The translations under genes and the position numbers were made by a program. Source: an uncultured Campylobacter sp. (lineage in GTDB: Bacteria; Campylobacterota; Campylobacteria; Campylobacterales; Campylobacteraceae). Taken from it: a stretch of 9,264 bases of DNA. Numbering within the stretch: position 1 is the stretch's first letter; the number at the start of each line of letters is the position of its first letter. Positions 4,855 through 9,113 of this stretch are shown here, one piece after another. The notes beneath the pieces are model-generated. The model was given only the letters and a program-made list of their open reading frames with translations, had not been told where the DNA came from and did no database searches. The DNA lies in NCBI RefSeq assembly GCF_937997465.1, contig NZ_CALKTQ010000347.1, positions 1-9,264 of the forward strand. Reading direction: 5' to 3'.

Positions 4855-6333
4855 ATGTCGTTTGCAGATAGATACGAACCTGAAACAAAAGCCTCGCCTA
4901 GCCAAAAAGCGAGGGAAGCTAGGCGAAAGGACTTCAACTATGAGAATGAAGAGATTATACCCAAAGAAACTAAACCTAGCACCGAGAAGATTGAAGAAAT
5001 TACAAAAGAAGAAAGCGATAGGTTAAAGCGTAGGTATATGTCGCAGTTTGATTTTGGTATTGGCTGGCTTAATGACTATACCGGTCTTTTAAAAAAATCA
5101 CTTCCTAGCACATATCCCCAAATAGAACTAAAAGCGATCCAAAATCTCGCTTTTTTACTATCGCATGGCGGCCTTAGAGTGGGCGGTTTTTATATGCTTG
5201 ATCTAAGCGATAGCGGAGTGGGAAAAGGTATAAATTTTAGCACTCAGAACAAGCTACTATTTGATCCCATACGTAGATCGGATCGTGAAGCAAGGCAGGA
5301 GCAAAAAGACAGAATAAGGCAAATGATTGAAGATAAGGAAATTTCAAAGGCAGATGCAGATAAAAAATATAAACTCATAGGTAGCATTCACGAGAAAAAT
5401 ACTAGCCTGGAAGGGTTATGCCAGTGCTTTGAAACCACAAAAACGCAAATACTAGAGATGGAAGAACTAGGAAATACCCTAAAAATGGATAAAGACGCAA
5501 TAATTGACTTTATAGTATCGGCACATGGAAAGGATAGGATAAAGACGCCTAGCCAAAAAATTAATGCCTATGCGGAGCCTTACATAGAACAAGCCAACTT
5601 CTTTTTTTATGCCGATACAAACCTGGCCTATTTATCATCCAAACAGCTTATGCACCATTTAGAGGGCGGCTTTTTTAACCGTTGTATTATGGTTTATTGC
5701 GAAGATGAGCTAGACTATAAGGATACGCAAATAATTCCTATTCCGGCACATAAAGAAAATGAATGCATGGAATTATCTAGCGAGATTTACGAATTTGCAA
5801 AAGAATTTTCAGGATATGAAATAAATAGAAACTACCTAGCCACTAATGATATTTTGATTAATTTTGCAAAAGGGGTTAGGGCTGCCGAGCAAGAGAGCAA
5901 TAGGCTATACAAGCAAAGTAATAGCACGATATATAAGGTTATGAGTCTAGCAAACAGAAGAACAACCTATAATCTAAGCTCTATTATTATAACGTTGCAC
6001 TACTTGCAAGAATTTACCAAATACAGAGACTGCAAAAAAAGCAACAAAGAGTATAAATTTGAACACTTAGTATCCAATGAGACGGTAAAAAAAGGAATTG
6101 AGTTTTTAAGAGGGTATCTTGATTTTAGCCCATTAATCGACAAGATCACAAACACAACCGTATCTGATAAATTAGAACTAGCGGATAAAATATTAGATTT
6201 TGTAAAAAAACAGAGGTTACCCATGGGTGCAAGAGAAGTTTATAGAAAATTCAATATGACAAAAAACGAGCTAATAAACCTAACCAAGTCAAAATTAAAA
6301 ATAGAGAATGGGAATATCATATCTATTATTTAG
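4855..6333 (+). CDS. DUF3987-like P-loop ATPase, putative replicative helicase, 492 aa
   Basis: Start ATG 4855 has AAAGGAG at 4841-4847. The first 60 residues are charged and probably disordered. A P-loop-like SDSGVGKG lies at 118-125, with Gly instead of the usual Ser/Thr after Lys124. A possible Walker B is ILEMEE (199-204). FFFYADTN (249-256) could be the sensor strand, and GGFFNRCIMVY (271-281) carries an Arg (276) in the place used as an arginine finger by DUF3987/RecA-like helicases. A charged helical insertion (about 140-172) lies between P-loop and Walker B. The last 60 residues look like a winged helix (LADKILDFVKKQRLPMGARE then a recognition helix). Such proteins unwind DNA in phage and plasmid replication. 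A TGTCAT array starts 8 bases after its stop. Confidence 0.72.
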   Translation: MSFADRYEPETKASPSQKAREARRKDFNYENEEIIPKETKPSTEKIEEITKEESDRLKRRYMSQFDFGIGWLNDYTGLLKKSLPSTYPQIELKAIQNLAFLLSHGGLRVGGFYMLDLSDSGVGKGINFSTQNKLLFDPIRRSDREARQEQKDRIRQMIEDKEISKADADKKYKLIGSIHEKNTSLEGLCQCFETTKTQILEMEELGNTLKMDKDAIIDFIVSAHGKDRIKTPSQKINAYAEPYIEQANFFFYADTNLAYLSSKQLMHHLEGGFFNRCIMVYCEDELDYKDTQIIPIPAHKENECMELSSEIYEFAKEFSGYEINRNYLATNDILINFAKGVRAAEQESNRLYKQSNSTIYKVMSLANRRTTYNLSSIIITLHYLQEFTKYRDCKKSNKEYKFEHLVSNETVKKGIEFLRGYLDFSPLIDKITNTTVSDKLELADKILDFVKKQRLPMGAREVYRKFNMTKNELINLTKSKLKIENGNIISII

Positions 6334-6369
6334 AATTTGTATGACACTATGACAAAATGACCGCTAAGC

Positions 6370-6384
6370 CCGTATTCTAGGGGG
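6370..6384 (+). repeat. CCGTATTyTAGGGrG element, copy 1
   Basis: CCGTATTCTAGGGGG here recurs as CCGTATTTTAGGGAG at 6492-6506 (13 of 15 identical). It lies in the left outer gap of the hexamer array. Unlike the hexamers, the two copies are in direct orientation, which gives the otherwise symmetric array a polarity. Confidence 0.6.
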
Positions 6385-6491
6385 TTAGTGTGTCATAATT
6401 CAGTCTATGACAGCCTATGACAATATGACAGAGACTATAAAATTGTCATAGTGTCATAAGGTGTCATAACATAATTTATGACAATCAAACG

Positions 6492-6506
6492 CCGTATTTT
6501 AGGGAG
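6492..6506 (+). repeat. CCGTATTyTAGGGrG element, copy 2
   Basis: Second copy of the 15-bp element at 6370-6384, lying in the right outer gap of the array at nearly the mirror position but in direct orientation. It may be a second protein site or the functional core that sets the direction of an origin. Confidence 0.6.
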
Positions 6507-6546
6507 CTGGCGAGTAATTTGTCATAGTGTCATAACTTTTTTGGGT

Positions 6547-6564
6547 TTTAGATTTCAATCTAAA
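6547..6564. terminator. palindrome TTTAGATT-TC-AATCTAAA, possible bidirectional stop
   Basis: A perfect palindrome (8-bp arms, 2-base centre) lies between the hexamer array and the end of the leftward operon. On the + strand GTTTTT follows at 6566-6571, and TTTTTT precedes it at 6537-6542. It is AT-only apart from one G:C pair per arm, so termination would be weak. The convergent ends of two operons here would need a stop. Confidence 0.3.
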
Positions 6565-6585
6565 TAGTTTTTAGAAGTAGAAACG

Positions 6586-6807
6586 TCAAAGTATAAATTT
6601 TATATGCAGATCGTTTAATTCTTCCTCCGTAACGTGCTTAAGATCGCTAAGGCGTATTTCATAGCCTCTTTGATACATTTCTTTCACGCTTTTAAGCTCG
6701 GCATCGTGCAAAGCGCTATTTCTAGCCATATTTTTGTAGACTCTATAAGCTACAAACGTAACGAGCAGAAAAACAAATACGCTAGCGTTTTGCGGGAAGT
6801 AAAACAT
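6586..6807 (-). CDS. small single-span membrane protein downstream of repressor, 73 aa
   Basis: I place the start at ATG 6807 because AAGGA lies 6 bases before it. A TTG three bases further upstream is less likely. The stop of the repressor gene and this ATG share one base (TGATG), so the two are translationally coupled. Residues about 8-24 form one hydrophobic helix, followed by a basic/charged cytoplasmic-type tail with helices rich in Glu, Lys and Leu. No family is recognised. A membrane protein made with the repressor is expressed in the lysogen, so superinfection exclusion or an immunity-related role is plausible but unproven. Confidence 0.7.
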   Translation of the reverse strand: MFYFPQNASVFVFLLVTFVAYRVYKNMARNSALHDAELKSVKEMYQRGYEIRLSDLKHVTEEELNDLHIKFIL

Positions 6808-7022
6808 CAAATATCCTTTTGTTTATCAAATTCCGTTTTTACGACGTCATAGAAGTTTTTAAATTTGTAGTTTTGTATCCAGCTATCGACCCAAGCCGGA
6901 ATAGGTCTATTTTCATCATTCCAATTATTTACAGTCATATAAGAAATTCCGCACATGTCGGCAAATTCTTTTTTTGTTATATTTAGTTTTTTTAATTCTT
7001 CACTAAATCTCTCTTTATTCAT
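6807..7022 (-). CDS. Cro/CI-like HTH repressor, 71 aa
   Basis: Residues about 16-36 (TKKEFADMCGISYMTVNNWN) form a helix-turn-helix of the Cro/CI type: the ITKKEFA helix, a Gly at the turn, and a recognition helix with SYMTVNNW. A PIPAW segment and a short helical tail follow; there is no CI-type peptidase or dimerisation domain. I prefer ATG 7022 because GGAG (7029-7032 on the minus strand) lies 6 bases upstream. An in-frame ATG at 7034 would add four residues but has no ribosome site. It is the first gene of the leftward operon and diverges from the early operon across a region with TTGTAT repeats, the expected arrangement for a lysogeny repressor controlling its own and the early promoter. 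Confidence 0.8.
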   Translation of the reverse strand: MNKERFSEELKKLNITKKEFADMCGISYMTVNNWNDENRPIPAWVDSWIQNYKFKNFYDVVKTEFDKQKDI

Positions 7023-7043
7023 TTTTAACTCCATATCTCAATT

Positions 7044-7135
7044 AGTTGTATTATTCTATAAAATTATTGCTAAAAGTTGTATTAAGTATTGACTTATATC
7101 GTAAAATGTTGTATAATTAAATCATAAATACAACA
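7044..7135. promoter_or_regulatory. operator cluster of the immunity switch (four TTGTAT elements)
   Basis: AGTTGTATTA occurs at 7044-7053 and 7075-7084 (31 bp apart), and a related TGTTGTATAA at 7107-7116 (32 bp further, about three helical turns each). ATACAACA at 7128-7135 is the inverted partner of TGTTGTAT at 7107-7114. Three of the sites overlap or border the -35/-10 and start region of the rightward promoter; the first lies where the leftward promoter should be. They are the natural candidate sites for the HTH protein encoded at 6807-7022. Confidence 0.65.
7089..7117 (+). promoter_or_regulatory. sigma70 early promoter, TTGACT-N17-TATAAT
   Basis: The -35 TTGACT (7089-7094) and a perfect -10 TATAAT (7112-7117) are separated by exactly 17 bp. 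Transcription would begin near 7124, about 34 bases before ATG 7158. The -10 overlaps the third TTGTAT element, so bound repressor would block it. This is the strongest promoter in the window and should drive the rightward early operon. Confidence 0.85.
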
Positions 7136-7157
7136 AAATACTTTTAAAGGAGCCCAG

Positions 7158-7382
7158 ATGACACTAAGTTTTGACGATGCATTAGACATAGAAAACGAAT
7201 TGCCTGATGCACTTTGCGCAATAGCATACCTCGTAGAGGCTTTGCCGCATTATCAGAAAGCCGTAGGAACGAACGAGAAAGCGGAGCAGAACGTAAACTA
7301 TTTTCTATCTACGCTAATAGGCGGAGCCGCAATAGCCACCCAAGGCTACATTGACGAGAAAACGAAAGGAGTGAAGAAATGA
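7158..7382 (+). CDS. early small acidic protein A, 74 aa
   Basis: First gene after the early promoter, with AAAGGAG at 7146-7152. Unknown family. It is a helical acidic protein with ALPHYQKA (28-35) and NYFLS (47-51), motifs repeated in the N-terminal half of the next gene (ALPHLQKA and GYFLS), so the two arose by tandem duplication. No membrane segment, signal or catalytic motif is obvious. Its stop overlaps the next start (ATGA, 7379-7382). As the first gene expressed after derepression it may act on host functions, on the switch or on replication; nothing in the sequence decides among these. Confidence 0.75.
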   Translation: MTLSFDDALDIENELPDALCAIAYLVEALPHYQKAVGTNEKAEQNVNYFLSTLIGGAAIATQGYIDEKTKGVKK

Positions 7383-7852
7383 AACTCGTATTTGAAATAA
7401 ATGACGAACTAGACCTGGCGGACGAAGTACCAAGTGCGCTAAGCAACATCAGCACGCTAGTATTAGCTTTGCCGCACCTCCAAAAGGCTACAAATATGAA
7501 TAGCGACGTGATGATAAATGCGGGCTATTTTTTAAGCGGCGTTATTGATGATATTGCGGAGGCCGTAACCCAATATGCAGAAAAGAAGCTAACCGAAAAA
7601 AGAGGAGGCAAAGAAATGATTTTAGTCCATACCGACACCCGTATCACAGAGCTAGAGGAGCAAGTCAGATTTTTAAAAGATAGATTTGAAAACCTGCAAA
7701 GAGCCGTAAGGGCTGCGCATTTAGGCTTTAAAACTATCGACGAACTAGCAGATGAAGCCCATGCGCTTAACCAGGGTATTTTTTGGGATTATGTAGAAAA
7801 CGCGGATCAGGAGAGCGAAAACCAAGAACAAAGAGAGGAGATAAAGAAATGA
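7379..7852 (+). CDS. early protein, 157 aa: protein A paralogue fused to a second module with an internal start
   Basis: Residues 1-75 are a paralogue of the preceding 74-aa protein (shared ALPH-QKA, YFLS, and a Tyr then Glu-Lys near the end). Residues 80-157 are a separate acidic, partly coiled-coil module (TRITELEEQVRFLKDRF at 88-104). Met80 (ATG 7616) has a strong Shine-Dalgarno, GAGGAGG at 7602-7608, and a leader almost identical to that of the next gene's start at 7849. This suggests two formerly separate genes joined by loss of the first stop, or a gene that makes both a full-length and a 78-aa product. Start ATG 7379 has AAAGGAG at 7365-7371. Function unknown. Confidence 0.72.
   Translation: MKLVFEINDELDLADEVPSALSNISTLVLALPHLQKATNMNSDVMINAGYFLSGVIDDIAEAVTQYAEKKLTEKRGGKEMILVHTDTRITELEEQVRFLKDRFENLQRAVRAAHLGFKTIDELADEAHALNQGIFWDYVENADQESENQEQREEIKK
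7616..7852 (+). CDS. possible internal-start product (module B), 78 aa
   Basis: In-frame ATG 7616 inside the 157-aa frame is preceded at 7 bases by GAGGAGG. The 22-base leader-plus-start region (7602-7623) differs at only two positions from 7835-7856, which starts the following gene. The product would be a short acidic protein with one coiled-coil helix. Ribosome-site strength is seen directly; separate production is inferred. Confidence 0.5.
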   Translation: MILVHTDTRITELEEQVRFLKDRFENLQRAVRAAHLGFKTIDELADEAHALNQGIFWDYVENADQESENQEQREEIKK

Positions 7853-8199
7853 TTTTGTTTACACCAAAAGACGGCAGCAAAGAGAGCTTTAATAAGTTAC
7901 TTGCAGAACGAGCGGGCGGGGTGGACAACTTGTCGCATAAGGCTATTTACGACGTAGCATACGAGCTTTATTGCTCGCTAGCTTGCGTAACCGACAAAAA
8001 AGAAGCTTTAAAAATAATGCTTGAGGCCACAACCGACGAACTCAAGGGACTCAGACTAGAGATAATTGACCTAAAAGAACGCATAGAGGAGTTGGTAGAC
8101 GAGAAAATAGAGCTATCCAAGCAGCTGCTTGAGCTTAGAATAGATAATGCGACCGATGAGGGAAGCGAAGAGATGGAAAAACTATTACAAGGAGATTAA
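7849..8199 (+). CDS. early coiled-coil protein, 116 aa
   Basis: I choose ATG 7849 because GAGGAG (7835-7840) lies 8 bases upstream and the ATG overlaps the previous stop (ATGA). An earlier in-frame ATG at 7783 lies deep in the previous gene and lacks a ribosome site. The N-terminal half is mixed, with two Cys residues (YCSLAC, 42-47). From about residue 55 to 105 it is a long charged helix with Leu/Ile at heptad-like spacing, so probably a dimerising coiled coil. The C-terminus is acidic. No family is recognised. It shares MIL(F/V) and a leader sequence with the internal start at 7616, perhaps another old duplication. Confidence 0.75.
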   Translation: MILFTPKDGSKESFNKLLAERAGGVDNLSHKAIYDVAYELYCSLACVTDKKEALKIMLEATTDELKGLRLEIIDLKERIEELVDEKIELSKQLLELRIDNATDEGSEEMEKLLQGD

Positions 8200-8648
8200 T
8201 GATGAAAAATATGAATGCCTTTTACGAAGCCAGCAGGGTGGCTTTATCAAAGAATAACCCGCAAATTTTTAACCCTAGGCGTATGGACGAAGAGGGACGG
8301 TTAATTATACGGATAGACGAGAATAAAATAGAGCGCGAGCTAGCCTCTATTTTTTACAGAGATAGACCAGAATACTTAAAGGAGTTTTGTCTCCAGACGT
8401 TAGAGTTTATCGAGGCGCTAGAGGTCAATAAAAGATATTACGATTTTTTCCTAAACGACAAAGAGGATACGGATGAGCTAACCGACGAGGAAAGAACATT
8501 CATAAGCGAGATGATAGAAACTATTAGCATAACGCAGGCGAGCCTAAAAAGCTTTTTGGATAAATGGGCAAATCCTTGGGCGAACGTGCCGGACGTTGAG
8601 GAACAGCGCAGGTATTTAGATGAGTTTTTGAAAAAGCAGGCAAATTAA
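8199..8648 (+). CDS. early hypothetical protein, 149 aa
   Basis: The ATG at 8199 overlaps the preceding stop TAA by one base; the adjacent ATG at 8202 is better spaced (7 bases) from AAGGAG (8189-8194), so the true start may be the second Met. The protein is helical, soluble and acidic, with many aromatic residues (RYYDFFLND at 78-86, FLDKWANPWANVP at 118-130). No known motif is seen. It is the last gene of the early operon; a hairpin (8657-8678) begins 8 bases after its stop. Confidence 0.72.
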   Translation: MMKNMNAFYEASRVALSKNNPQIFNPRRMDEEGRLIIRIDENKIERELASIFYRDRPEYLKEFCLQTLEFIEALEVNKRYYDFFLNDKEDTDELTDEERTFISEMIETISITQASLKSFLDKWANPWANVPDVEEQRRYLDEFLKKQAN

Positions 8649-8656
8649 GTTTATCA

Positions 8657-8678
8657 AAGGGGGCGAATTTGCCCTCTT
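8657..8678 (+). terminator. hairpin after early operon
   Basis: AAGGGGGC (8657-8664) pairs with GCCCTCTT (8671-8678), one G-T pair, 6-base loop. This is the strongest stem right after the last early gene. It has no T tract, so it may protect or process the 3' end instead of terminating on its own. Confidence 0.45.
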
Positions 8679-8725
8679 GAATAAGCCTAATTCTAAATGA
8701 ACGACCCTACCGGCTTTGTAGATAT

Positions 8726-8764
8726 GGGAAGCGCACTAGGGAAGCGATATTGTCCTAGCTAGGA
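8726..8764 (+). repeat. direct repeat GGGAAGCG and palindrome TCCTAGCTAGGA in non-coding segment
   Basis: GGGAAGCG occurs at 8726-8733 and 8739-8746, and a perfect 12-bp palindrome TCCTAGCTAGGA at 8753-8764. CTAGG (8736-8740) can pair with CCTAG (8754-8758). A 21-codon frame from ATG 8697 to TAG 8762 crosses here but has no ribosome site. A structured RNA or a DNA-protein site (for example a packaging site near the structural genes) are possible readings. Confidence 0.4.
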
Positions 8765-8768
8765 TCAG

Positions 8769-8785
8769 CCCTGATGCAGGGTTTT
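8769..8785 (+). terminator. probable intrinsic terminator of the early operon
   Basis: CCCTG (8769-8773), a 3-base loop and CAGGG (8777-8781) are followed directly by TTTT (8782-8785). The stem is short but GC-rich and has the right order for a Rho-independent stop on the + strand, about 120 bases after the last early gene. Confidence 0.5.
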
Positions 8786-8789
8786 AAAA

Positions 8790-8806
8790 TAAGAGATTAG
8801 ATTAGG
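8790..8806 (+). repeat. 17-bp repeat, inverted partner of 3983-3999
   Basis: TAAGAGATTAGATTAGG is the exact reverse complement of 3983-3999 in the leader of the replication operon. Its right part also forms the left arm of the local hairpin at 8798-8826. RNA made from here would be antisense to the region just before the ribosome site of the 66-aa gene. Confidence 0.7.
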
Positions 8807-8826
8807 GTTAAAAATACCCTAATCTA
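8798..8826 (+). terminator. 11-bp hairpin followed by CTTTTC
   Basis: TAGATTAGGGT (8798-8808) and ACCCTAATCTA (8816-8826) are perfect inverted repeats with a 7-base loop, followed by CTTTTC. It may be a second weak terminator insulating the structural promoter, or a protein site. Confidence 0.5.
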
Positions 8827-8827
8827 C

Positions 8828-8886
8828 TTTTCAATATTTAATATAATGCCTATATATAGAGATTTTATTATATTTAGTATTGAAAA
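8828..8886. promoter_or_regulatory. 20-bp imperfect dyad overlapping the structural-operon promoter
   Basis: Arms 8828-8847 and 8867-8886 match as inverted repeats at 18 of 20 positions, with a 19-base spacer. The outer ends read TTTTCAATA and TATTGAAAA. The right arm contains the -35 hexamer TTGAAA (8880-8885), so a protein bound to this dyad would control the promoter. It is a candidate operator for a late-gene regulator. Confidence 0.6.
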
Positions 8887-8908
8887 CTTTACAATAAAAA
8901 GCTATAAT
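8880..8908 (+). promoter_or_regulatory. sigma70 promoter of structural operon, TTGAAA-N17-TATAAT
   Basis: The -35 TTGAAA (8880-8885) and perfect -10 TATAAT (8903-8908) have a 17-bp spacer. The ATG of the next gene is at 8916, only 7 bases after the -10, so transcription would start at or next to the A of the ATG. The mRNA would then be leaderless. Confidence 0.75.
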
Positions 8909-8915
8909 AGGCTTT

Positions 8916-9113
8916 ATGATAACCGTACTTTTTACTAATCAGCCCTGCCGGACCTGCGACGAAGTTATACAAGATAAATCTATGCTATGGCTTAACGAAA
9001 ACGGGAAAAGAGTTATGGGCATAAATATAAAATTCGTAGCCGCCATCATTAAAGACGGTAAGATCGTGGAATATCCAAATATTAGGAAGCTAGGAGATGA
9101 AGACGATTTTTAA
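8916..9113 (+). CDS. 65-aa protein with CxxC motif, first gene of structural operon
   Basis: I do not recognise this protein. It has PCRTC near the N-terminus (Cys11 and Cys14), then a short soluble region with a central beta/hydrophobic stretch (KFVAAIIKDGKIVEY) and an acidic end (GDEDDF). A single CxxC could be a redox pair or half of a metal site, which is undecided. There is no ribosome site before ATG 8916; the -10 of the promoter ends 7 bases upstream, implying leaderless translation. The portal gene overlaps its end by 17 bases, so this gene may also serve to couple translation of the portal. Confidence 0.65.
   Translation: MITVLFTNQPCRTCDEVIQDKSMLWLNENGKRVMGINIKFVAAIIKDGKIVEYPNIRKLGDEDDF

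Larger units (their letters stand above)
6341..6533. other. mirror-symmetric array of twelve TGTCAT/ATGACA hexamers; candidate replication origin
   Basis: ATGACA starts at 6341, 6349, 6407, 6417, 6425 and 6478. TGTCAT starts at 6391, 6444, 6452, 6462, 6520 and 6528. Every site has an inverted partner at the exact mirror position about 6437 (for example 6341-6354 with 6520-6533). The inner triplets (6406-6430 and 6444-6468) match as inverted repeats at 22 of 25 positions around an AT-rich centre. TTGTCATAGTGTCATAA occurs twice (6443-6459 and 6519-6535). Spacing between neighbours is 8 or 10 bp, near one helical turn. An array of short sites beside a helicase gene is typical of iteron-type origins. 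A partition site or a multi-site operator are the alternatives. Confidence 0.75.

Noticed and set aside
6341..6533. CRISPR array
   Set aside because: The repeated unit is only six bases, in both orientations with 8-10 bp steps, and there are no spacer-sized intervals of constant length or cas genes.
7023..7034. ATG at 7034 as start of the repressor
   Set aside because: It lacks a ribosome site, whereas GGAG (7029-7032, minus strand) is ideally spaced for ATG 7022.
7783..7848. Upstream ATG at 7783 as start of the 116-aa early protein
   Set aside because: It lies inside the previous gene without a ribosome site; ATG 7849 has GAGGAG at a proper distance and the usual ATGA overlap.
8697..8762. 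21-codon open frame in the non-coding segment
   Set aside because: No ribosome site, very short, and it crosses repeats and a palindrome; a structural or regulatory role of the DNA/RNA is more likely, though not excluded.
8700..8786. tRNA gene in the structured segment
   Set aside because: No cloverleaf with a TTC T-loop motif and 7-bp acceptor pairing could be found by eye.
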